Assembly (NCBI RefSeq): GCF_016859285.1
Contig: NC_053415.1
Span: 14,277,501 to 14,341,500, forward strand
Direction of reading: 5' to 3'
Origin: Xiphias gladius
Lineage: Eukaryota; Chordata; Actinopteri; Istiophoriformes; Xiphiidae
Length of the DNA stretch: 64,000 nt
Shown here: positions 1-14,842 of the stretch, one piece after another
Layout of the letters: every line of letters begins with the position of its first letter
How positions within the stretch are numbered: position 1 is the stretch's first letter
Program-made: the position numbers and the translations under genes
The notes under the pieces: model-generated
Told to the model about the DNA's origin: nothing
What the model saw: only the letters and a program-made list of their open reading frames with translations
The model's database searches: none

Positions 1-3000
1 CCTTTTTCGTCAGCATTGTCCTCACAATCATCCTCTCCATCACAAACCCAGACTTGATGGATACAGCGGCCACTGGGGCAGGTGAAGTAGTTCCCTCTAC
101 ATGTAGGATATGCTGTAGGTGAAATGGAGAGCATTGATACATATAAAAGATCAGAGACTAAGTTATTTCTTTATCCACATGTGCAAAGATAACAATCATT
201 AGACTGACGAAAAAAAAAGAGGATATAGAGACAGAGGCTACATACTGCAATTTAGCTCATCACTTCTGTCTCCACAGTCATCATCATGGTCACAGACGTA
301 GTGCTGGGGAACACACACTCCGTTATGACATGGAAACAGGCCTGTGTTGCAGTGCTGTGCTAAAGAAAACACAACGGAAATAGACAAAAAAGAACCATTT
401 AGTGATGCTATTTTTTACATTGTTGCTGCTCAGCCCAAGTGAGGGTTGTTTGGGGGGTACACAAACAACCGACATAAAATTGACTGGTTTCTTACTGCAG
501 TTTGCCTCATCAGAGCCATCACGGCAGTCAAGTATCTGGTCACATCGCTGAGTCCGGTTGTAGCAGGCCCCGTTAGCACATCTCAGATGTGTACACTCGG
601 GATAATCTGAAAGATTAAATCATCATCAGGGCAATCCTATCCATTCAAATCAGCATGACAACTGTATTCTTTTCAGCTTTTAAAATGTGAAAAGCTCTGC
701 GAAGGGGAAGGATAAGAGAATAAATTTTAACGCCACCACCATAACAACAGCAGTCACCACTGCATTCTTTATGCAATTGTGAGATTACCACAGTGTGTAG
801 TGTTGTGAGTCTACCATGTCGGCACAATAATGGCATAGCAGCTGAACTTCAGCTTGACTAATCCACCAAGGAATCTGCAATCAACCTCTGACAACAAGAA
901 GCATATTGTGGCCCATTCTGTCAGTCAGCGAGCCTCTTAATCTTAACAAATTGATTAAAATGCCACAGGAGCCTGAGATAAAAAAAAAAAAAAAAAAGGG
1001 AAACCACCCTGGAGAAGACTTACGGCAGTTACTCTCATCAGACCCATCTGAGCAGTCTGCCAGACGGTCACATCGGTATTCTCCTGGGATGCACGCCCCG
1101 TTACTGCAGCTGAACTGGCCGCTGGTGCACGTCCTTCCAGCTGGGGACAGATTGGAGAGTGATTTAGCAACACATTGGAAAGTTTGAGCCAGATATTTCT
1201 TATGTAGTAGTTGTAGATAAAATTTGATCTACTTGTAAATATATAGTAAATATAATACAGTAATTAAATCCTTAACCTCCTCAGCCTCACAGAGTCTTTG
1301 ACAGGCCCATTTCTGGGAAAGACCTACATTCAAGATCGTAATAAAAGTACTAAAGTTTCTTTTCATGCCAAATATGAAGTGCTTAACTATGAGGAAATGT
1401 GTAGAAATCATTAAATAAAAATTTGCATTCTAGTATTTCAGTTCAAACAAGTGTGGTATGATTTCAGTGAAGCACTGGAGAGTGTGTTTTATCTGACTCT
1501 CAAGGGGACATTAAAGGGATCTATTGGAAATATAAGGGTTCAGGTGGTTATATCTCAACTCATGTGACGTACAGTTAGAACAATGACCTGGTATATTTTC
1601 CATGCAAAATTGCTGATATTGTAAAGTGTACTCACGGCAGTGTTGCCTCTCATCTGAGCCGTCCTCACAGTCTTCCTCATCATCGCACACCCACACATCT
1701 GGGATGCACTCGCCGTCACTCAAGCACCGGAAATGACTGTCATCACATGTTACCTGAGCTGTAGGAATACACACACAGAGCACTTCATTATATATAACAG
1801 CTGACCGAAATCCACTGGTAGAAAGTTAATATGTACTCTTGCTTAAGAACACTATTTTAGTACAATTTCAAGCACTTTATTGAGTGTTTTCATTTTATGC
1901 TACTTTATACTTCTGCTCCACTACATTTCTGAGGAAAAGATTGGGCTTTATACTCTCTTTTTATTCTAAATTTCACCATTACTTAAGTTACTAGTTACTT
2001 TGCAAATTAAGATTTTACATCCAAAACATATAATCAATTGGTAAAATATAATGGGTGTACTATTGTAGATTAAACTAAAGAGAAGCACTTTTAATTGATA
2101 CCTAAAGTATATTCCACTAATTATACTTCTGTATTTTTACTTGTTAATTTTGAAAACAGGAATTTAAGTGAAGGATCCGAGTATTTCTTCCATCATTGCT
2201 GTAATATTGACATACAGTGTGATATTATGAGTTACTCACGGCAGTCGTTTTCATCAGAGTCATCCACACAGTCTGATGTCCCGTCACAGTGCCAGTCACC
2301 TGGGATACATCGGCCTGTCCCGCAGCGGAACTGCCCCAGTTCACATCCTACACACAGTTCAAATTTGGCATAATTCAGTACTCAATTTCAAGCCTTTTTT
2401 TTTTTTACATATTATTAAAACTTTTATGCAGTTATTGTGTTTCATAAATGTTTTTTGCCATTTTAATGTTGATGAAATTATTATTAATATTATCATTATT
2501 TAATTCTGTCCAAAACTTTTGACATTCTGTTCTTCCTGTCACAAAAAAAAAGAGAATTGATAAATTCTTAAATACTCTACATTTAATAAAAACATGGCAT
2601 ATGCCTTCCACTGATGAAGCATGCCGTTAATAGCATTGACAAGCCTTGGAGACAAGCGTGCCAGCATTCCTCCCGACAGTTACACAACTTTCACCGCACT
2701 CATCCTGAGCCTCCTTTTGATGTTCTCACTGAGTGGCATCTGTAGAGATAAGGTACTACCACTCTACCTTCCCTGACATTTTCCAGGAGAGATTGATTCA
2801 GGCAGCATAGTTTAGTGGCAGAGCACTCCATCAGACCCGTCCAAATAGGAATGTGCAATTCTGATTGTCTCTCTGACAGCCTGATTTATGGTGCATGCTG
2901 TTCCTGTCCAGTCTGAAACGTAATTGGAATAAATAGTGGTACTGGGTGGTACCGCAGCCATTTCAACCCAAATTCTTCATGAGAAGAGCTGTGAGGTGGT

Positions 3001-6000
3001 GATTGGTGGTGCATGCTAGGGGTTGGTGGTCTATATCTGTCCTGCCTTATCCAGCACTTTGGAAACATTCTTTTCCAAAGTGATCAAACAGCCCCATACA
3101 CTAACAGCAAAACTAATTGCCTATTAAAATATAAGGTTAACCTATCTGAAATCAAATTACCCCAACGCTATAGCTATACAATTCCTCTGTGAAGCCTTAA
3201 AGCTACAATGAATTATAGGGACATGTTGTGCAAAAGATTTATGCCTGCATGTGTGTTTACCTGAGCAATTGTGAGTAAAAAAGTAACCTCTTTAAGGTAA
3301 ACTACTAAAAATGTATTGCCTGCAAACCAACAGTTTCATGTTTGATAAATGCCATGTGAGACAGACACTGATTGTACTTCAAGGGGTTATCATCTCTTTT
3401 ATGTAATGTCCTCTTTTAAAGATGGATCACTTCCACAACAGTTGTGGGGTCAGCGCATGTGCTACCGCAGTGAAAGCCTTGCATATGCTCCGGTCAAGGA
3501 TTTTTTTCCTCAGATTAATTAAAACCCCCAAACTGCTTCACAACTATCCAGAAAAAAAGGCTGCATATTTAACTCCTACAGCAGCTATCCAGGAAGCAAA
3601 CCTTTTTCCTGCTCAGTTTACTAATGATTAAATTGCTCACATTCTGCTCAAAGGAAGCCTTTGTTGCAAGGCAGTGATCCCAGAGGTTTCAGCATCACCT
3701 ATAGCATGGCAGCAGGGACAAGTGTCGCATACAGTACAAGAATGGCTAAGAGATATGCTCTTTTAAACAAAAATATTTCCTCTGATTATGAAGGGCATAT
3801 TCGATGCATTTAAGTATTAAATGACAAAACTGTTGTATGTACAGGACCACAAAGTTTCAAAAACTAAACAATTGTTTTATTAAAACTGACCAATAAAACA
3901 TTTTTAAAAGATTATTTAAATACAAAGTTATCAAATTAAAACAATTATACTAACAGTAATTAAGAAACAAAACTGTGAAAATGAGCTAAACAAATTAATG
4001 AAATAACAAAATCTCCTTTAGAAAGGATCAAGATGTTAATACCTGCCATACAGTCAGACCTAGGTTGACAACTTAAAACCATGTATGCCAAGGAGAAACC
4101 AATCTGCTGGAGGCTTTCAAATGCAGCCAGTGTTTCCTGACAGTATTACTTCTGGGAAAGGTGACAGATACACTGAAGGTGAACCTTTCAACAACACTAT
4201 CTTGTGTGAGGGTTCTTCTTACATTCTGAAAAGAACATCGTCTGTTTAACTTTTCCTTAATCCTCAAATTTCTATGTCTTGATCATGTCAGTCGCAATTT
4301 GACAATGTCAGTAAATACAAGGTAAAAGGGAAGGCGTATGGTGCAAATCTGCTAATAAGAGTGTTTAGTCTAAGTCTGATGATGATTTCTTTTTTGTTAA
4401 TGTTTTAGTTGGGTGTTTTGTGTTTTATTCAATGTTTTTCTTTCTCTTCTCTCTAGCCTGGTCTTTTCTAATTAGCAACTTAAACCCACAGCGGGAGAGA
4501 GCACCGCACTATCCATGCAGGAAGATAAGGACGCCCTACTATTGCCCAACAAAGAAGAGCAGTAGAGGAATTTTCATTAGAATGAAACCCCCCAAACGCC
4601 TTAAACCCCACTGTGAAATTACAATGGCACAAAAGAGGTACCGGCAGGGTTGCAAACTCATAACTGGAAGTGTCACCCTAAAAAAAGCCACTTCGGAGAT
4701 GGACAGATAGATAGAAAGCAGAGTACAGTAAGGATAACTTCCTGCTATAAGGTAAAACAAAAGTGAAACATAAGCACCCCTCTCACGGCCACCCATTGAG
4801 AAAACACCTGTGCACTACTGCTGAAACTCTCTGAATCCCTTTCTCTTCATGTGGGGTGCCTGAAAGATGCCTTCAAGCTTTCATCAGTATCGTCTTGTTT
4901 TGGCGCAGCCCTCTGCACTCACTGAATGTGTGTGGAGAAAAGCGGTGAAAACGGCTGCTGGCAGCCTGAAATGCTGAACCCGTCCATGCTGTCAGAGCGA
5001 AGTGCTGCTGCCTATTTCATATGGAAATCAATGCAGCAGAATGCAGTCAATTGCCAAACAAGTGACTTTGGCTCTTACTGCTACACACAAAACGGTGAAA
5101 AACCGAGGGGGCTTTGGAAATGGCATGGGCGCAAAAAGAAGAAATAAATGGAGTAAGGAATAAAGCCTTGGTCTGGTTAGAATTGAGGAATTCTCAACAT
5201 GATTTTCGGTCCGTGCCTTAACGAAAGCATGAGTGAAACGAATCATGAATTACGTTGTCACAATGCAATGACACAGCCACTGGACAACTTATTTTTCCTC
5301 TGTACAGTGAGTCACAGCTCACCAGCTGTGAGTTGGAGGCCAAACTCCATCCTCAGTGTCTGTAACCTAGACTGAGGGAGCTGCAGGAAAAGAAAGGATT
5401 TGCTCTTGATTTGTGCCAACTTCTTGTTTCTAACGCCATGTTACTGTTGCACAAGGATTTAGGCTCCTACATCGGAAAGAAGCCGGCATGCGTGAGGTTT
5501 AACATGCACATGCTGGTCAAGTTTGTTTGTCTTAAAAGTTTGAACACAAAGTTTTTGGCTCTGACATTACAGACTCAAAATAGGTTTGATCAAATCAAGA
5601 CAGACTAGCCCCGCACCTGACCAAAAATTCAAGCATACTACAATTACATTCACACACAGGTCTGTTTTCGTTATTCTGTTTCACATTCCTCTTATCGAGT
5701 AAAAACTTAAACTGTGACACCATTAAAGTTCTTACTGTGCACTTAATAGATTATTAAGATTTCACTGGCCAATGATTAATAGAGGAAACAACTCAATTTA
5801 CTGACAAAACATGTCTGGAACAGCAAAAATGGCAGAGGGTAGTTAACAAACTCACCACCATAAAATCCCCCCACACTGTCACATTGGCTATTAATGCAAG
5901 GGTAAGCGTTCTAAAGCAGTATCAAGGCCAAGGCCTGGGTAATGTGTTACAGAAGGTCATGGAGGAAACAAATATCAAACTAAAGGACTTTGCGGAGGAC

Positions 6001-7603
6001 CAAGCAGAGATTAGAGAAAGCATCCTGTCCCCTCAGAGTAAAACTACATAACTGCACCACTACTAATCTTTTCAGTAAATTATTAAGTGACACATCTTTC
6101 AATGTGATTCGCACTTCACCAGAAAGCTTTGAGGAAGCACCTGATACTATTCCATTGTTGTGTCTAGTGTACCCATATAACATGGCATTATTATTATAAC
6201 TTCATGGTAAAGATAAATGGTGGAAGAGCATCACAACCTGCAAGACGCCATGCAATTTTATTTAAGCAGTCTCCATTATTGTTTGTTAATCACAACAAAA
6301 AGGTGCTAATACTCAACATGAACATGCTGACAAAGTCTACTGAGATGGCCCACTGCAGTTTTAGTTGTCATCATTTTCTTTTCAGCAAATTTCAGCTTTA
6401 AGTACTGAGACAGCCGTGATTCAAAGGAAATGCCAAGTGATTTCTTTTTTCCAAATGCCACAGTCTCAGTGTCAACACAGTTATATACTGTCTTTTTGGC
6501 CTGTAGAGTTCAGCTTTTTTTGTTTTTGTGTGTCTGTTAGCCAGTAAAGATATAGGCCCAGGATGTTTCATAATAAATAAATAAGAAAGCTGAATTTGCG
6601 ACCTTACTCTTGGTACAGTTTTCTTTCTGAACCCGTAACTGATCCTTAGGTAGAAATGGTTGCATTCTGCAGCACCTGCAGTGTAATTAGTTGCTTGATT
6701 CACACTAAGGAGCTTACGTACTGAGGGTTGAGCAAAAAGAAAGCAGATTACAATTTGAGAAGTAGGATCTAGTTGGGCTACAAACACAAGAGACAAGCAC
6801 AAGGCTGTCATGTATAAAGAGCCGTATCTGAGCATTTTGTCTGTCTCTGTCTCACGTTAGGGAATAAAGTTCTTCCCCGAGCTGCAATCAAGTTTGAATC
6901 AGTGGTTTGCGGCGTGAAATCTGCTCCACTGAATGAGATTTGTACCAGTAGCTCTCAGTCCTCACAGATTGTCTGTAAGTCACATGCTCTTTTCTGTTAC
7001 CTAGCAACAGTAAAGCTCAGGCAAAAGTTCCTCAAGAGAACTTCCAATCTGTCTGAGGAAGGCTTTGTGCTCAACCTTTAAAGTAATACTATGTGGTAAA
7101 ACGTTTAGCTCTGGAGCCAGAATTACTTTACCTAGTGGCCACATCAAAATAACTGGAAGATATTGCGTAGCTCCCTTAAAACAGCGGCTTTTTGAATCAT
7201 AGGCAAGGTTGTTTTCATGTGTTCTGTTCATTTAGCATCTTTGATTCTCGTTCAAACTTGAAGTGTTCTCTTTGGGTGGATACTTTTGTCTTTGCCTTGA
7301 CAAAAGAAAAAAAAAAAAAAAAAAACAGGACAAGAAAAAGAAATACAAACGTTTTAATACGGTTAAAGTTCAGCTTCAGTCTATCTGCACAACAAGTGGT
7401 TTGTTTTGACTGAGCAACAAGTGTAATGGATGAATCAGTTCCCCCAATGAATCATTCAGATGAAAGCCTGTGTGGATAGAAAAAAAAAGTAGGAGACTGG
7501 GAAAAAAAAATATTTAAAAATCGCACTACTTACCTTCAGAGTGGCACCATCTAACACAGCACATGAAGACGAGAATGAGTTTAAGTAGCAGTGGTCTCCA
7601 CAT
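1..7603 (-). CDS. lrp2: Megalin (LDL receptor-related protein 2), 5' portion only
   Basis: Megalin is a giant endocytic receptor of absorptive epithelia. Seven coding exons, in transcript order: 7534-7603 (ATG at 7603, signal peptide beginning [13 protein letters not shown] and ending near WCHSEG), 2240-2347, 1636-1758, 1024-1140, 496-606, 246-359 and 1-112, which runs off the left edge. Exons 2-7 each encode one LDL-receptor class A repeat of about 38 residues, with six cysteines and the acidic calcium cage (for example [13 protein letters not shown] in repeat 2, [13 protein letters not shown] in repeat 6). Splice phases agree at every junction. Repeat sequence and order resemble the N-terminus of vertebrate LRP2, including YPTC at the start of repeat 6, more than LRP1 or LRP4. 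Synteny with bbs5 and klhl41 agrees. Intron 1 is about 5.2 kb. The ATG at 7603 was chosen because a hydrophobic signal follows; a longer in-frame upstream extension is not signal-like. The lrp2a/lrp2b assignment is not resolved. Confidence 0.93.
1845..2095. repeat. Dispersed teleost repeat fragment in lrp2 intron 1... adjacent to exon 2-3 interval
   Basis: The AT-rich stretch between lrp2 coding exons 2 and 3, containing phrases such as CTTCTGCTCCACTACATTTC and TAGTTACTTTGCAAATTAAG, resembles a repeat that I recognise as common in teleost genomes. I see no open reading frame and no clear terminal repeats. The class cannot be assigned from sequence alone. Confidence 0.4.
2348..7533. other. lrp2 intron 1 (about 5.2 kb), no gene seen
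   Basis: This intron separates the signal-peptide exon from the first class A repeat exon. I read both strands and saw no exon of a recognisable family. The longest open frame (6398-6835, minus, 145 codons) resembles nothing known to me and has no supporting features. Simple A-runs occur, for example around 7309-7325. As the first intron of a developmentally regulated gene it could hold enhancers, but nothing in the sequence proves this. Confidence 0.6.
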
Positions 7604-7980
7604 TCTGGCTGGTCCGTCCAGCTCCGCTGTGCAGATGGAGGAGCTGTAGGGACTGAAGCTGGGATGCTGTCGCTTTCCTCTGTCTGTATTTCTTGGCCCG
7701 CTACTTGATGAAAAGGGGCGTGCACAAAGACCGGGACAGCCGCTCCCCCAACCCAGCCTCGGCCCTCCAAATAAATCCCCCTGGCCCGGGAATCTGCATA
7801 ATGCCACGAAGGTCCGACTTGTCCCGACTGGCAGTGATTTTTCACTCGCAGCGGGCCATCGGCAGTCCATTTGCTCCACCATTGCGACTCAGAGGAGTTG
7901 CCCGCAGACTCATGGGAGAAAAATAAGGCTGGGAGTAATAAAAATACAAAACTACTCAAATATTTGAATTACGAAGACCT

Positions 7981-8045
7981 GAAGGCCTAGACGTGTCACG
8001 TAATCCCAATGTCACTGGTTCGAGTCCGACTAAGGGGCCTTGTTA
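7981..8045 (+). repeat. tRNA-like SINE head fragment (B-box)
   Basis: A perfect RNA polymerase III B-box match, GGTTCGAGTCC, sits at about 8018-8028. It is preceded about 35 bases upstream by a degenerate A-box-like region. No cloverleaf can be folded, so this is more likely a fragment of a tRNA-derived SINE than a functional tRNA. It lies between the divergent lrp2 and ccdc89 starts. Confidence 0.4.
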
Positions 8046-8512
8046 CCTGCTTTACACTCACTTCCCCACGTTGAGTTTGATATACACATGACAAAAAAAA
8101 TGTCAGTCATCGTTAGAGTGTTTTACATATTAAATCGATGCAACAGGAGGTTAAAAAGCCACAAGTTCCCATAAATTCATCATAGGGTGCTTTTGGTCCC
8201 CGTCGGATTAACGTACTCATAGGCTACGTCCCTAAAGATTTCAAAAGTAATGCCTGCTCTAAAAATTAAAAGCCACCAAAAAAGACAACTGTCCCATAAA
8301 ACCTAAATTAAGAAAAGTGTACCAAATTGAGGCAGTACTTAAGCAACGTAACAAAACTACTACTGCTTCTTCCACCGTGATTATTCGAGATGGTGCATAA
8401 CTTCACTGCTGGTGACTGATAAGAGGCCGAGCACCGCCATCTTGTGGCCGAACACGGGCACCAGCGTCTCTTATGCCGCGGGCTGCTAATCGGAGAGGGC
8501 CGCCCGCGGATG

Positions 8513-8527
8513 GTTGCCATTAGCGAC
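8513..8527 (+). promoter_or_regulatory. Candidate RFX X-box upstream of ccdc89-like gene
   Basis: GTTGCC-ATT-AGCGAC fits the ciliary X-box pattern GTNRCC, 1-3 bases, RRNRAC, 114 bases upstream of the ccdc89 ATG. A second GTTGCC half-site on the minus strand overlaps the start codon region (8640-8650). RFX factors bind such sites in front of ciliary genes. The match is seen in the sequence; the function is inferred. Confidence 0.4.
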
Positions 8528-8640
8528 CGAGCAACTGAAACTCTGAGATGCTTTCTACGAAAAGTGCAACTGAGCGTTGACTAAAAACGATACGTCTAAC
8601 CGGGTATGAGCGCTTTACCCTCTCTTTGCTTTCGCTCCTC

Positions 8641-11392
8641 ATGGCAACCCCGCAGAGAAATGCAGAAGACATCATGAACGCGACGGAGGTATGTTAAAGT
8701 CAACGATGACGACGGTAAATCAGTGGAGTCCACTGTTAGCTAATGAGAGTCTGCAGAAGACTTTGTTAGTGAGCCCTCTCCTGACAAGACTTCGTATTCA
8801 GTGTTAGGTTATGTTACTGGCGCAACGGTCACGTAATCCTATAGTACATATGAGTGTTATTAAAACGATTTAAAAGTCTTTAGAATAACTCGAAACTTGC
8901 TGAAAGACAGTTAAATTGGTAAGGTGTCAAAGGTAGCTGAAATGAATTAGCAACCGTTATTAAACCATTATTTCCCCGTGAAACTAGATTTCAATCAGTA
9001 CTCTAGAGCCGAAATCATTAGTTGATTTACGGAAATTTAACGGCAGCCAATTTTATAGCTGATATCATCTTTTAAGTCGTGTTTAAGACAAAATGCCAGA
9101 TATTCTCCGGCGGCAGCCTCTCACATGTGAATATTTCTATGTAGTTTCCCAGTTTTCTATGATAGTTAACTCTTTTTTTGCTTTGTGTGTGTGTGTGTGT
9201 CTGGGCAATCCTGTAAAAAGTTATGGGTACCAACGAGGTTATGCCACTTTGACCGTCCAAACTAAAGCTCACATCGGTAAAATGGCCGGGTTGATATATT
9301 GAGTGATATTATTAGCTCACTGTAGATATATTGATACTGCTAACATGAAATAGCAGTACAGAAATGACCAAAACATTTTTAGGTAGTTTAAAAACAGTGT
9401 CATCATAGCATACTGTAGTTTGTCCACCAGAGTGTGTGTGAAATGTGCCCCTTGGTTTATATCTCTCTTAATATTTAAATTAGTGTCAGCATCAAAAACC
9501 CCAAATCAGTCAGGATCTAGTGCAAACACAGCATAACTTTACTAAATGCTGATAAAAGCGCTTTTCAGGTTTTAACACATGGTATTTTCCCTTGTTCCCA
9601 GCATATGGACAGCATTCAGAAGTCAGTGGACAAGCTTCTAAGCCTTTCTGCAGAGGATACAACCGAGTCAGAAAAGCTGCGTTCCAGGATAGATGAACAG
9701 TCAAGTCTGATCTGCATACTGAAACAGAGGGCAGATGAACTGCTTCTTCGATCTCAAGCCCTGCAAAAAATCAATACCGAGCTGGAAGCCAGAGTAACAG
9801 ACTGCCAGAAAGAACTGGACAGCGAAAGAAAGAAAGCAGAGTTATTAGAGAAGAGATTTATGGATTTAGCTGCCAACAATCAAGCAATTATTGCTTTCAT
9901 GGATGAGTACAAAAATCAGAATGCCCAGTTAAAGATAGAAAACAAACAGCTGCAGTCAGAAAATGACACGATTTTCTCCCAAAAATTACAAGATAAAGAA
10001 GTGTTTGTGCAAAAATTGATGCAAGAAATCAAAATGCTGACAGAGAATTATACAAATAAAGAAAATGAATATTGGTAAGTTTTTTGAAATCAATGTCATT
10101 CATCAATAATGCTGAAACATTTGACATTTTTAACTGATTAATCGTTTAAGTCATGTGTCAAGCTAAACTGCCAAGCATTCACCGGTTTAAGCTTCTAAAA
10201 TGTGAGGATTCACCGTTACTCTCCATTATCGGATTACAGGATTGTAAATTCTGTATCTTTGGGTTTTGGTGTTCATACAAGCAATATGAAGATGTCACCT
10301 GGGGTTCTGGGAGATTTTGATGGGAATTTTTCACCTTTTTTTGTAACCATCTTAAAGACTACTGAATAAAAAAAAATGGCTAGATATATCAGTAATGAAA
10401 ATACTAATTAACTTAACTATTTAACCATTAGATGTGGCTGCAGTTAATTGTTAAACATTTACTTTGGCCCGATAATTTCAATGCTGTATTTTACATCTAT
10501 GTTTAAGGGAGAAATTGGCCGAATGCCAGTCAACACTCCTGGAACAGGCAACTCAGCATCAAGACAAGGAGGCATCGCTACTTCATCAATTGCATGAGGC
10601 TCAGCAGCAGCGAAGAGGTGCTGTAGAGATGTGCAAAGGTGGGTCAGCAACTTTTTATCATTCTCTCAAGTTCTACAAAATACAAGCACTTGCAAACTTG
10701 TGGTCTTCTTTCCACAATCAGACATGACGCTGAAGCTAGAAAAGGCTGAAGAAAACCATGCTTTGAGGGAGATGAACACGAGAGAAAGCATAACAAGCCT
10801 CACCAAAGAGAGGGACAAACTGTTATCCCTGTCTATGCAAAGAGGAAGAGTGATACAGGTGATTGAAAAAGATTATTTGTTCTTTTCACTAAAATCACAG
10901 CTCTGCACAAAATGAAGCAATCATTTCATGTACATACAAATTGGTCTTAAATACAGGAGAAACAAGAGGAAATCCAGCAGCTGGAGAGAAAATGGAAAGA
11001 AGAAATACAATCACGGGCAGAAGCTGAGGATAGGTAAATCGTGTGTCAACAATGTTTCCATTGTACTGCAGAGTATAACAAGTAATGTCTCAGTTTGTCC
11101 TTGATGTTGCCTCAGGTTTAAAAAGGATGCAGAAGCTGTTAGTGCAAATGTAAAAGTGAAGTCCCTGCAGTGTGCTCTTGATGAATCCGTGACAAAGTAT
11201 GAGAAGCTTAAAAAGGTGTGTTGAAATCTGCAGTATTGAAAAGTGAAATTGACAGTGGCCAGAGTTAAGCACATACTCATGTTTTCTTCTGAATTTATCT
11301 TACAGGATTTCCAAGCCTTCAGAGAACACAGCACTAGGCTCCTTACACAAGAGAGGGAGTTGAATAAGAAACTTCGCCACATGATAGGCTAA
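8641..11392 (+). CDS. ccdc89: Coiled-coil protein, CCDC89-like
   Basis: Seven coding exons: 8641-8688, 9602-10074, 10508-10638, 10722-10858, 10957-11033, 11116-11215, 11306-11392. All frames close and give 350 residues, close to the roughly 374 of mammalian CCDC89. The protein is almost entirely heptad-rich coiled coil with high Glu, Lys and Gln, no membrane segment and no signal peptide. The segment LRSRIDEQSSLICILKQRAD near residue 45 is the most family-like part. CCDC89 has been described as a cytoplasmic/nuclear partner of Hey1-type factors, and its role is poorly known. The start lies 1.04 kb from the divergent lrp2 start; the stop is 277 bases from the convergent atp5f1b stop. The family name comes from remembered resemblance; another CCDC family member remains possible. 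The structure itself is secure. Confidence 0.8.
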
Positions 11393-11425
11393 CCTTATGT
11401 CTTCTTACCAATGAGACATGTTCTC

Positions 11426-11443
11426 ATTAAAACAAATTTTAAT
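11426..11443. terminator. Overlapping poly(A) signals of convergent ccdc89 and atp5f1b
   Basis: ATTAAA occurs on the plus strand at 11426-11431, 34 bases after the ccdc89 stop. The same hexamer occurs on the minus strand at 11438-11443, downstream of the atp5f1b stop. Six bases separate them, so this short palindromic region could end both transcripts. No AATAAA is seen nearby on either strand. Confidence 0.45.
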
Positions 11444-11669
11444 TTTCACCAAGAATATTTGCCCTCTGAAAGTACTTACAATGAAAAAAAGGAAAACCAT
11501 GACAAAATATTTATATATCACAAAGTAATTTTTAATTTCATCCTCACCTTTCCAGAGAAATGGAACCACAACACAACATACTTAGCATGACATGTTAGAA
11601 GGTCCTCAAATAGAAATTATACTGTACAAGTATCTATCTCAAAACTTTCCAACCTTGCAGACAAATGAT

Positions 11670-14842
<3,173 letters not shown>

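Noticed and set aside
6398-6835. 145-codon open frame on the minus strand in lrp2 intron 1
   Set aside because: No recognisable domain and no conserved neighbours or splice context. Such a length can occur by chance in 5 kb.
8018-8028. Functional tRNA gene suggested by a perfect B-box
   Set aside because: No acceptor stem, anticodon arm or good A-box at the right distance; better explained as a SINE fragment.
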